Below are positions 38,101 to 51,501 of a stretch of DNA of 64,000 nucleotides, one piece after another. Both the position numbers and the translations under genes were made by a program. Source of the DNA: Siphonodentalium dalli (taxonomy: Eukaryota; Mollusca; Scaphopoda; Gadilida; Siphonodentaliidae). The stretch covers positions 193,225,948 to 193,289,947 of the forward strand of contig CP136064.1 of the NCBI GenBank assembly GCA_032622095.1, written 5' to 3'. Numbering within the stretch: the stretch's first letter is position 1; every line of letters begins with the position of its first letter. The notes beneath the pieces were generated by a model. The model was not told where the DNA came from. It saw only the letters and a program-made list of their open reading frames with translations, and searched no databases.

Positions 38101-41100
38101 ACTTGAACTTGAAGCAGGGTACAGATCGGACTACATGTACTCGGGCATAGTGTCCAGCGGGTGGGTATGGTTGTCAATGCAAAGCTTGTGGGAACTCTAC
38201 CTACACAACTGAACACTTCATTCGTGTTGCTGAGGAATGTATGCTATTTTTTATTGCATTGAATATTTAACATAACAGTTTGAGATGTACCATGCATAGA
38301 TGCACACACTTTTTCGAACCATTGTTAAACAGATATGGCTGATTTTTGTTTCCAAATTACGTACAGATGGATAAACTAAAACGTTATATATAGTGACATC
38401 ACTTGACAAAGTTATAGCAATGTTCCGTTTTTTAATTTTTTCGCACAGCAGCGAGATAAAGGCACTTTATTTTTACCACGTCAGGATTGTCTAACAAAAC
38501 GCTCTTTATTTTTCCATACTGGAAACTATTTCTTGGGTAAGTTAAATAGCAAGGGCCTGCAACACAGTGTTGTCCAATGTCTTTTGTAATAATATTGGCA
38601 TAAAGATGCTAATCTGACAGCCGGACCAGTTGTGTAACTAATAGCCAAATTGTCATATAATCGACTGGCTAGTCTGTATTACATTCTTGTAATTTTAGTT
38701 TCAGCTCTGGAGTGCGAAATAACTGTGCCAACCCGAACTCAATGAAACGTGAGACAATTTATATGGCTGTAAATTGTTTTCGCTCCAAGCAATTCGAACA
38801 GCGACTATTAAAGTCACTTTGCGCCTGGGTGTCAAGAGACTGAGTGTGAAAATCCTTAACAAGGGCGAAGCTTACATACCTACATACATACTATGTATGT
38901 CACTATATGACGATCAGTTATCCAATAAATTGAATTGAATACAAATATCTCGTACGCAATTTTAGTTCATTGGTCTTTACGGTTATAGCGACGAAACACC
39001 AAAGAAGTTTGATGAGATTCGGAATCAGATCGGATAGGAACCGAACACTGATGATCCTGCCATAATGATCTGGGTGGGTCCTGCCGAATTAGCTATCATG
39101 TTGTGGGGAGGGTGATGCTTTAAAGAAAAAAGTATGGTGATGTGTCTTAATTTATCATATATGCGCACTTTGGAAAAATATGAACGATGATTTGACGAAA
39201 AGCCATCATATGTAGAAAACACAATATTGTAACAATTTTGAAATAGTTCAATAATGGATGCGCGCATTCTAGCAAAAGAGCAATCAAGATTTTGGTCGGT
39301 TTGTAATAATATGAACATCCATTGTTAAAATATGGCGTACTTACATACTCTGCATACTGTATAATGATATTGTTACATTATTGTCTTGAATCACATATAC
39401 TTTTCAAAGGCCTCTACAATTCCAACTTATGAAAAATAACGGTAGTTGTTCTTATCAGTAGCAATACCAACTTCATAGATAAAACACAAGGACACCCCAA
39501 TATCATAGCATTACAATAGTACTAACTAACCGGGTGGGTATCAATATTTAATATGAATGTTAAGAGTTTGAAGGTTGATGTGGCACTTTAAAGACATATA
39601 CACATTACAGTGAATAAAAGTGAATACGCTGAGAGCTTTCCGATGAATGGCAACAAGCCATATTTCCGACTAAATCCTGAAAAGTTACCCATAATTATGC
39701 TGTGGTTAAGAAGTCGATTAATTAGAGCATTACTGTATATGTGACAAAAGGCGAGAGACCTTAATCTCGAAGTCCTCGTCTTATTTGGAACCTTTTGAAT
39801 TGATAGAAAACACTCTCACGTGGTGTGCCTAGTCACATGACATATAAGGAGACGACCCTCAAAGATTACTGTCGGACCCCCGCCATGTTATGTATATCTT
39901 GTTTTGTAAGGAATGTGTAATTTAGAATAATATGGAATAAATATTGTTTACAATATATTTTTGTTGTTTTTCAGGAGTATCGCCAGTCTCGGACGACCAT
40001 CGAACGAGCTTTCCCCCGCAGCACAGATATACAATAACCCCAGCCTCATGCCTCTATCAAAACGACAAAGGCGTCTCGTGACTCGTAATGCCGGCAGCCT
40101 TCTTTCCGTTGCCCAAGGCTCAACCATGGCAATAAATGAATGTAAATACCAGTTTCGGCACCGAAGATGGAACTGTCCGACAAATGAGAGCGGAAGGGGA
40201 GGTTCAGTGTTCGGAAAAATTCTCGATAAAGGTTAGTTCGTCTTATTTTCATGTTAATTGCAGTGTGTTTAAGAAATGGATGCTGAATTGCGTGTGTTCC
40301 ATCGAGTATGAATCCAATTGGTCTGACATTTGAGTGGATACTCCACGAAACGCAACAGAATCTAAGTCGATTTTTATATTTACACCCAACTTCCAGATTA
40401 AAACAATAGTTATGGTATCGCGTTGCAAGTTGTGTCCATATACTATGAAAACAAGTTGGGGCCTGTGCGCGACGTCACATGACGTGATTTCAACCAACCA
40501 ACTTCGTCCATCTAAGTTTAACAGTACGAATGCACGTAGGAGTGTAAATGTATATGCATGGTTGTGTGCATGCGTTATCGCGAACTTAATTCTAGTCCGT
40601 CGTCAGGAGCAATGGGCATTTCCACCAATATATAATAATAGAATCAGCATAACGGAAACCAAGTTCTTCGTCTCCTAAGTAGCCTTTGAGAGAAACCTCG
40701 GTTTAAAATACGTATCGGTAGCTAAAGATGAATGCATGGTTCGAAGTGACGCATTATTCATCGTCGGTTTACCCATGTGTATACAGACACTGGCTCAGCT
40801 CTCAATTTTAACGAAAGATCGGAACATTCTTGGATCTGTATTCCATATATGTTCGGATTCGTGTTTTATGAAAATGAGGGGGCGAATATATTCTGGAATG
40901 TTTTGACACTGGCAAATATTACCAGAGGTGCCATCGCTGCTCATGGACGTCTTATTTACCCACTTTGCAATCTTTCCAACAGTATTTTCGACGTCGTAAC
41001 ATTAACCATGCAGCGACTAACAAGATACTAAACTAGATTTATCCAACATCCAATTGTGTTTAATACGTTTCGAAATTATTCCGAATCAATAAATAACCTG

Positions 41101-44100
41101 GTTTCATGCAGATGCAGCAATAATCGCAGTATTCGCTCGTTTAATTAAAAAATTATGCGCTATTAAACCTATACACGAGTCACTCGGGGACACTTTGTTC
41201 ACCCCAAGGGTGTATTCGCTAATAGTACACAGCAAATAACGTAGATCTCGACTCAGATGAAATCTGGTCTCAGTTTCTTCTACAGTCATTCGCACGAGGT
41301 CATACGGTATATCTCGTATCTTCACTTTCACTAAGGCATCGTTTACTCTACTGTTTATGACATGCTAATATTCGCTAATCTTTTGAAACAGGTATTTTAG
41401 AGTTCTGTTAAATTATATTACTCATGTTAGTCAGATTTAATCTTTTTATCGAGCATATCTGTCTTATTCAGACTGATCATTATAAAATCATTAAGGATAT
41501 GTGCTCACGTAGTAAATTCAAACAGCATCACCATAAACATCTACATGTCTTTGTATGTTAATTGGTTATATACCCGAACTTCTCTCAGCTTTGATGTCAT
41601 GGGAGTTGGTTCGTACATCATCAGGCGATAATGCTTGTTGGTAGCATTCCCCAACTCGACATAGTTTGACTATTACAGTATTCCCTTTTGTAGACATGTT
41701 CCCAGTCGTACATGCGAGAATGTTTGAGTTTCTATATGCACCTTGGTCGAATTCAGCAGAAAATATCAAGACTGCACATGTATATCATCAAAATGGGGAC
41801 CACGGTGTGACGTTGTTCGGACATTTATAAGGCAGCTAACTCCCATGGATCAAATTGTTCTATGGCACCACCACACTGAGCACACGACAAAATATGCAAA
41901 CAGTGTTCAGACGACTCTATATCTATTGTATTGTTACCACGTGTGGACCCAGGGCAGAATATGCATACAGCCCCACTGCGAGTGGTAAGAATCCCCTAAT
42001 GTGGCACCCTGTTTGCAGTGGGGTTGCATCCAGTGATATGTGGTATATGAGCCATTAGTACTAGGGCAGCCGTATCACGCGATGAATATACCTATACGCA
42101 GATAAGGCTTATCCCATGGACCACATTGGTCTCACTTCTCTTCAAGTTGGGTGGTTGAGTTGACCCTGCTCAATAAATCGGCTATTCGCACCTCTCCACA
42201 GTGTTACCGATTAAATGTCTGTTTTATTGTTCTTCTAATGTTTGCAGTTTTGTTTTTCTTTTTATCTATATATACTGTGTATGTTGTATCGTGTTTCTTT
42301 GAATTTCTTCTTGATGATTGTTGATTGTATCTAGCACTGTTCATGGGCCATAGTGTACATATGACTTTTCGCGCACCTCGAGTTCATATTGTCCTTTTTA
42401 TCTCGACAGATCGTGTATCAGCTCGAACAGTTTTATTGTGGGTTATCAGTCTGTTCTCTCGAAAACCCACATATTATCTGCTTACAATATAATTTGTTTT
42501 AGGTCAATAATCTGCTTAGAATCGCCTCATTTTGAGTCGACAATGAAGTGAAACTGAGATCGTTTTAGTCAAATTGTCGACTCATAATGACTCCGTTATA
42601 GGTTCATTATGTGCACACAATGACACAAATAAACCAAATTACGACCTATCGGGTTAGAGCTCTTTAAAATGTGTTTTCACTGTAGCCCGCGCCATAAAAC
42701 GGAATAACGGATATGAGTCCATTATCCGCTCATTCCAGAATAAAATAATCCAATATGAATCTATTTTGCATATTATGTGCGTATTTGCGGGAGGATATGT
42801 TGGGTTTATCGTCGTTTCAGTCGCTATTATACCATGCTGGGTCTCTGCCCACAGACGAATTTGAATGCAGCTTGGCACTAGATTCGAATAAGGTCAGCTA
42901 ACAATGGAACGCTTGAAATGGCATTCCCGGCTGGGCTACCATCCACTTTTGATTCTTGATAGAGTTGCTTGGATAACTGTTGATAACCCTTCCCATGGCA
43001 CTATTGTTAATTATATATGTACATCTATACACTTTCCACATTACTATTGTTAATAATAGATATATGTACATCTATACATGTATATGTGAATGTTGCCAAA
43101 TTCCGGGTTATTAAATATTAAATGACAATGTGCTTATAGAAGCAGACTTTAGCGTGTGTACCTCATATAATCATAGTTATTTTCGTCGCATGGTTTGAAA
43201 GGATACGAAAGTGAACTCTCAATTCAATTGTTGCATGACATCAGCTCCTCCGTTGAAGGTCGGTTTAGGTTACACTAAACGAGATGTATTGCAATTAATT
43301 ATTCTCAATCGATGGCGAAGACAGCTTCAAAGAACCACATACATATATGACCAAGTTTCCCCGCCGAGTTCAGTGCGTTGAATCATTTTTGTATAACAAT
43401 AGCCGCACGTGCTTAACAATGAGACAAGGAGTTTGTAGCTCATTGCCAAGATCAGGATGTACGTTTGCAAATACCCCGAGAAGTTCTCGAATTGACTGTA
43501 ACACGACTCGAGCCATAACGTCAACATCAGTCAACATTACGTTCAATAAGTCGTAAACAGACTGACCATTGTTGAACTTAAGAGGCAAATCTTGAGAGGA
43601 TTAGCGACTATCGAGTCAACGGGACAGAAAAGGCGGCGTCCTCTACGCCATAATGAATAATACATAATTGTAACGAACGGAACAGTTGATGTAGCTTTGT
43701 TCTGGCCGAACGTCAGCACTGTGGAGCCGAGACACAATTGGATCAGACTAGCAGTCGCTCATCCTTTCTTTCATTTACGACAAAAGGTGTCTATATCTAT
43801 ACACAGGGACGTAGCGAATGGAGCGGATTGGGGATAGCCCCACAATATTGGTAACAATTTTCAAGAGTTTTAAATTTCATGCCTGAGACATTAGAGTTGG
43901 ATGTTGGTGGCCAGGCAATATTTAGTGTGAGATATGTTGTTTTAGACCAAACGTCCGATATGTTTGTACATTTTATTTTTGGCGTGGAATCATCCTGAGT
44001 TAGAAAATTTCCAACCAGGGGTAGTCGCCTAGAACACTATAACCAAAGTGATGAGAATGGAATTTTTCCGAGTTTGTAATTCGGTCCTCTTTAACGGGCG

Positions 44101-47100
44101 AATGCAGTTGGAAGTTTGAAGATGTACATGTACATCCAGAGTGGCCCTTCCAGACGGCTTTTTATCGCGCGGCAAAGCGTCTTTGGCGTCCATGGCGTCT
44201 ACGGGTTTAAACTATGGTTTTAGCTGTCAAACGGCGGTTTAAAATTAGAAGTGTCCGTAAACCAGTTTTAAACTGGAGTTAACGAACAAGACGAAGGATG
44301 TTTCCATGACGACACTGTACCAAGTTGCAAAAAACAATTGACCAATAATTTATCGACTAGCTAGAAGCTCGGAAAACATGGGTGTTCTGCAAAGGCGATA
44401 TATGTTCTAAAATAAGCACAGTCATTCTCAAAATTACAGATTACAGGGTACTTAACATATGTGCCAAGATCGGATAAATATGAACATAATATTAGTCAAT
44501 AAAACCTGGGACAACGTGTCCATATGGGGGGATGGGCAGTCGACTAGATTACACTATGCCCTCAGTATACAGTGTGCACACCTTTGTTGCGGGTCATATA
44601 CTAAACTGACCAACTCATGGTTGCTGGTTAGAGGGTCTCCGTTGTGCGGGTTGTATACTAAACTGTGATCCAATCAGGGTGGCTGGCTAGATCGTCTTCG
44701 TTGTGGGTGGTGTCCACATTGAAAATTTCAACTGAACCAACCACCCCTTTGAACCAGAAATTCGGTTGGATCTTTCAAACTGGTGCCTAAAACTTTCCAC
44801 CTGTTTGAGTATGTCCATCCTGACGCACCCGATGGCTGGAACATTTCCAATTGATGGCGACAAGGAGAAACATATGCTGCTGTTCTAAAAACAACAAATT
44901 CCGCACTAAATACTAGTTGGAAATGAAACAATGAGAACATTTTCACCCTGTATGTGGTGTAAAATGTCCAAATAATATTATATATATGATTTATTGAAAA
45001 AAATTGGTTCCACTATACTTGGAATGTTTTAGTATACGGAAAGTTGCCACTTTGACTCACTTTATAAAACTTCAGGATCGCACTGAGTATCAGTTAAATT
45101 TATCTATCTCTCGTGTCATTGATCCTGAATGTCGGACTCAAACTGTATATATAGGAAATATAAGTCCATCTTCTCCTTGAAATGGAGTACGGTTTTAACA
45201 TCTGCTATGTCGTCTGGGTGGGGGACATTCCGGTCTTGACTCACACGGTGTGAAAATGTGTATTTTCTAACGTCTTTAGATTTGGAGTGTATATGGAGCT
45301 TCCAGGCGTGTCCACGAGCAGCAGTGAAGGGGTTCATTTGGAAAAATGCAGCTGGATCTATGACATATTCGCCATGTAATAACTTATATGTCTCGATTAA
45401 GTCAGAACGAAACATCCTGTATTTAACTGATGGTAAATTCAGGATAATCAGTCGAGTTTTTTAGCTGATTTTTTTTGTTGACTGCTCAGAATGCGCGCAG
45501 CTCCTCTTTGTACTTTTTCGAGTTTTTGTGAATGTCCCACGATGTGCGGCTTCCGAACAATGTTGCAATAATCTAGAATGGGCAAAAAAATATATAGTTG
45601 TATAAACATTTTTAAAGATACCGCAATCTATCTGGGTGAATGTTCAATTCACTGTTCCGAGAATTTGGTTCGCTGTTGTGATGACTTTGTTAACATGGTG
45701 GTCGAATTTCAGTATATCATCGATGAGTATTCCTAAAACTCGCTCGAAACTAGACATTAAATGGGAATTTCCAGAGTTATTGAATCCAAAACGAAGAATG
45801 TGTATTTGTTATGAGTTGAAGTGAAGTTGCCACTGTAGTGACCATTAACGCACGGCGTCGATGTACTGATGCATGTCCTCTGTTTGGGGATTCGCTATAA
45901 GTTTAGTATTATCGGCAAATATTTCACATAGGCAATTTGCTGTTTCAGGTAGATCGTTTATATATATACAAGGAACAGGGCTGGTCCGAGGAGAAGACCC
46001 CGTGGAACGCCACTTGATTCCAGATGGATGTACCTGAGTCACCTCGAGCACATTGCCTCCGGTCACCCAGAAAACTTGTTATCCACCCAAGTAGGCCACT
46101 GTGTATACCGTAATATTCTAATTGCATTAATAATCTGTGACGATGGACGGAGTCAAATGCCTTTTTGAAGTCTACATAGACAATTGGATTATTCTGGTTG
46201 AGTTGAGAAGACAAATGTTCAACGTAATTTATCAGTTGTGGTTTCCACGACCGATTTTTCCTAAAACCGTGTTGACACTATGTGAATAATTTGTTATGTT
46301 CAATGAGGTCCATTACTGTGTCTTTGACAAATGACCCCAGAACATTGCAGAGTATACAGGTGAGACTAACTGGGCGATAGTTTCCCGGCTAGAAACGCGA
46401 TCCTTTTTTTTAAATAATCGAAACAATAGCATGTTTCCAGACTGTTGGTATTTTACCCTCTTCTAACGACCTATTATAGAGAACACAAAGTGGTATACTA
46501 ATTTCACTGGATACTTCCTTAAGGAATACTGGTGGTATATATCGGGTCCTGAACTTTTTGCTGGGTTTAATCTTGAGAGTTTCGAATGAACCGCAGAAAG
46601 TGTTAATCGTCACTCTGATGTCGCAAACGTACACGTATGTTCCATTGTTGTTATCATCAATGTGAGATATGTCTTTTGTATTTTCGTTGGTGAAGACGCT
46701 CGAAAAGAATTGATTAAACACTACTGCTTTTTCCTCGTCACTGCTTATTTGGGCACTACTTGGGCATCGAAGGTCAGGTATACCTTAAGTTTCGTTTTCG
46801 TCTTGAATAACATAACATAACATAACCCCAAACTGCTTTCGGATTCCCCCGACACTCCGATGATAGTTTTCGTTCGTGTGCATTCTTTGCCTCTTTTATG
46901 ATGTTACTTGCATGCGTACTTGCCCATTTATAATTTGCATAGTTTTCTTCGGTTGGCAATTGCCTGTATTTTGTGTATGCTTTTTTTCTGACGTATATTA
47001 GAGAGTGTATCTTTATTTGCCCATGGGTTGTTTTTCTTATATATAGTTTTTCCTTCAGCAACCGGAACAAACATATTGATCAAATCGTCCAGTATTTTAT

Positions 47101-50100
47101 AGAAAACATCATAATGCATCAGTTATTTCCAAATTTGCAAGTACACCCCAATCCGTTTCGTGTAACGACTTTCGAACGTTCTGAGAATCTGCCTAATTGA
47201 ATTTTCCTTTCTTGTCGTTTTCGGTTTTTGGTTGAACGACTATGTCTGCATGGATAGTGATAACTAAAACATCATGGTCGCTTTTTCCAATCGGTGATTC
47301 GTTGTTACTTCTGTAATGTTCTCTAATGTCCACAGAAATCAAGATTTAATATACTTTCCTTCTGATGGTCTCGATGACGCTTAGACTTCCTGATAAACTG
47401 TTGGAGGTATTTATCGTCGATTACATCTATGAACGGCTGTTCCTGCTGAGAGCTACATGTCGCGGTTTCCTCGACCCAGTTTATCTCGAGAAAAGTTAAA
47501 TTCTCCATTGATGAGCATGTGGTCCGGTTTGATGTCATATACATATTTATCATTGACTGTAATTTTTCGTTGTTGTCATCGGTCGAATTTGGACTCCTGT
47601 AGATACAGCCTAAAATAACTAAATCGTTGCTAATAGTTCGCCACATACACGCACAGACTCGTCAAAGTGTTTGACATGAATACAGGCCAGTTTTCAGTGA
47701 GACATTGGTATAAACTAATACACCTCGTTTTGTGTTGATGTCCTGGAACATATCGTATCCTGGTATATGAATTTCACTAGGTTGTACACCATATTTTGAG
47801 TTATTCGTCAAGTATTTTGTAACACATATAACAATTGGGTTTCTCTCTTGGACAAGGAATCGGAATTCACTGAGTTTATTTAACAAATTGACTGCATTTG
47901 TATATCTCATATATATTTTGAAGACCTCTGTTTGTCTGTCTGTCTGTATGTTTGTCTGTCATTGATACAAATCTACGATTCTCGACCGATCGGGACGAAA
48001 CTTGGTACGTGTGTGTAGTTTGACCAGGCGGTGGACGTTGTCGTATTGGCGAGCCCGTGCGGCGCCCGCTTCGCGCATGCGCAGACGAGATCTCGGAAAC
48101 GGGTGGAGCTATCGACTTGAAATTTGGTATGTGAATGTATCTTGCCCCGGATACGAATTTTATCGGGTCGCCGAGCCCGTGCGACGCCAGCTTCGCGCAT
48201 GCGCAGACGAGATCTCGGAAACGGGTGGAGCTAACGACTTGAAATTTGGTATGTGAATGTATCTTGCCCCGGATACGAATTTTATCGGGTCGCCGAGCCC
48301 GTGCGACGCCAGCTTCGCGCATGCGCAGACCAGATATAGGAAACGGGTACAGCTATCGACTTGAAATTTGGTTTTTGAATAGCCCGGACAACGTCGGGCT
48401 GGGTAGAGCTATCGACTTGAAAATTGGTTTTTGAATAGCCCGGACAACGTCGGGCTCATCGGCTAGTCTCATATATATTTTGAAGACCTCTGTTTGTCTG
48501 TCTGTCTGTCTGTATGTTTGTCTGTCATTGATACAAATCTACGATTCTCGACCGATCGGGACGAAACTTGGTACGTGTGTGTAGTTTGACCAGGCGGTGG
48601 ACGTTGTCGTATTGGCGAGCCCGTGCGGCGCCCACTTCGCGCATGCGCAGACGAGATCTTGGAAACGGGTGGAGCTATCGACTTGAAATTTGGTATGTGG
48701 ATGTATCTTGCCCCGGATACGAATTTTATCGGGTCGCCGAGCCCGTGCGACGCCAGCTTCGCGCATGCGCAGACGAGATCTCGGAAACGGGTGGAGCTAT
48801 CGACTTGAAATTTGGTTTTTGAATAGCCCGGACAACGTCGGGCTGGGTAGAGCTATCGACTTGAAAATTGGTTTTTGAATAGCCCGGACAACGTCGGGCT
48901 CATCGGCTAGTCTATTATATATTTTGGAAGATCTGTTTGTTTGTTTGTTTGTTTGTGTGTAATCGATGAACTCGAAAACGGCCGCCCGATTTCGACGAAA
49001 ATTGGCATGTGGGGGTATTTTCGGCCGGGGGGTGACATAGGCCTATTGATTTTCAGATCCGATGTCAACTTTTCACGTGCCGATGTCAAATCTGTTTTTA
49101 CGCTGTGTTACGGGACTTTCATTTGAGTTCGGTGCTTACAAATCGATTCGAAACAGCGCGAATAATAAAATGCCAGTCATAATAATGACACTGTGAGAAT
49201 CTTTCGTGTTTCCTCTTTCCAACGATATATAATGCGTATGTATCCGTTTTAGTTATCTGCCTCAATTATCAAGAAGAAGTGGTACTATCTTCCACCAGGA
49301 TAAAAACAATGCGTAACTTCTATGACGTCGTTAGAGGTCATAACGTTAGATCACGTAAACGCTCTACCGGCCGATGCATTTGACTGTTTCAGACGTCTTG
49401 GCGATATCTCGGGCACCGATGGTAATTTATCTTTACGTTGAAACTTGATAATTAATGAGCGTGCGTATATGAGGCGCGTTTATATACTTGAGTGGAAATC
49501 AAATTGGGTTAAACTGGCGGATTTTTACGGACGAAATTTGATGCATAGGGTATCTCGGTATCCGCTGGGCCGATTTCCCGATATCAATATTTTATTTTTC
49601 TTGATACCCCACTTTTTTCGGAAATTTGGTCTTTTTTATTTTTCAGTTATCTCTAATTGCATCGCCTTATTTGATGATTCGATCTCTGCCATTTTACATG
49701 AGATCGAAAAGTTTTCCATTGTTTGCCCCATTCCACGGAAATGTTCATCTGATTAATTTTTTCCTTTAGAATCATGTTTAGTTGAGAGTAATTCGTTTAT
49801 TGTCTCCTCCAATGTCTTCAAATTATCATATTTCTGCTGCATCGTTGTTAATAAGCTTTTTGATTGTCGCTTCCAGCAATTGCATCGGAATTCCATCACT
49901 CGATATTTCGTCTTTCTCTCTACATGCCACACACTGCCAAGTGAGTCCAATCGATTTTTAAAGAATAACTTTCAGTCCCCCTGTGGAAATATCCTGGCAC
50001 TTAGAATGATATATACAGATGCAGACACATCTTGCACTTTAATCCATGTTCTAGTGGTTTAACAGCACATTCACACTTCCCGCATTTGTTGTCTATATCA

Positions 50101-51423
50101 CAAATTTCTGTGTTTGTTTCACTTCCTTTAAGATGTTTCTCCGAATTTTTTTCTCCGAATTCAGCACTTAGACCAATGGACGTTGCTATGGTCCAATGAA
50201 TTTGATGGATGCTAAAAAAAACAACCAGATTTCTTTCATTTTCCAGGAAAAAATAAGTTTTCAACTATCTTATCTTGTGAAAAGTGCCCATTTTATGTCT
50301 AGTGTGTTATTCCAGTTTTGTTGCGTCTTGAAACGTTGTTTTTTCGAGGTTTTGAGGAGCAAATTTAAAGCTGCCTAACGCTTCCATTGTGCCGTCATGT
50401 TATTGTGTCAGGCTGTTGAGACAACTCCATGTCGTTGCCACGTCCCTGGACTTACTGATCGTTTATAGTTATTTTTAAAATCTCGATCAAGCTAATTGGA
50501 ACAGTGCATATGTTTGTATTTACGCACTTTTGGTAGGAAATATATTCAAGTCAGGCGCCTGTTCTAATTCTATGTATTTCGAATATAAAGGATTTACTAT
50601 ATGTAACATAAAGTACGTCAATTGGGCATTGTGAAAAAAAAGAAAGAGAATTTTGAGACATAAACAATTATAACAATATAAAACAAATCGTCATAAATCA
50701 ACACGCAATAACCTAACGCCCCGTGGGTATTTCGACAAATAGAACACTTTAATGGGATTTGAGCGGCTGCTTCGAGTAAAATGTCTCGTAGCGTGCGTTG
50801 GGGTTATTAAAGGCCATTTTATAAGATTATAATTCATCGGACTGACCAACCGATGAGTGCATATCGTAATTAAATTACAAATTGGTAGGTGAACACCCCT
50901 TGTCTGGACCAGAGGAACGTAAGTGAAAATTTAAAATTTATTCATTTGCACGACAAAAATTGCCGCAGGTGAATTTGTTGGTGGGTTTAATGGGCCATCA
51001 TCGTCAGGGAGCAGCGAATAGCCATGTCGATAGATTGCTAGTTATTGTCAAATGCGATGATATCGAAAGATTAACTGTTAACCACCATCGAGCAACATTA
51101 TCTTTTATGCGTGGTGTTAACCCTTTCTGTACAAAATACTCATCGATGAGTAGTTATCACTTTGGAAATGTTCCATAATAAGTTAAACAAATGACCACAT
51201 CTCTGAACATTCCCATCAATGAATATGGATCATTCTGATATTGCATTATCTGTTTTCTGTCTGCTGTCTGCTGTTATTACCTGAAAACCCCTATAAATGA
51301 ATATTAAACCATTCCAATATATTCTTCTATAGCTGAAGGGGGAATCCATTCAGTAGAAATGGTTAATGTAAACTAACTCTCTCTCTCTCTCTCTTTCTCT
51401 TTCTCTCTCTCTCTCTATCTCTC

Positions 51424-51501
<78 letters not shown>

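Larger units (their letters stand above)
23180..39974 (+). other. Wnt1 intron 1 (16.8 kb)
   Basis: A phase-2 intron with donor GTAAGT and acceptor TTTTTCAG. It contains interspersed repeats (listed separately) and otherwise AT-rich sequence. Stretches 23200-24700, 25640-27420, 30410-31270, 32300-33540 and 34700-39620 hold no gene I can support. A clade-specific motif AAAGAGCGTT recurs through it. Regulatory elements may be present but are not recognisable from sequence alone. Confidence 0.9.

Noticed and set aside
41969-42027. Short inverted repeat GCCCCACTGC ... GCAGTGGGG
   Set aside because: The stem is only about 10 bases with a 37-base loop and no context, so it is too weak to report as a feature.
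43370-43588. Antisense frame ([19 protein letters not shown]...) that looks helical
   Set aside because: Frames on both strands are open here and no domain is recognised. The apparent continuation upstream needs a frameshift.
47876-48322. Antisense open frame of 148 codons, and several sense frames at 48002-48878
   Set aside because: All run through the GC-rich satellite and repeat the same peptide ([11 protein letters not shown]-type) in every unit.
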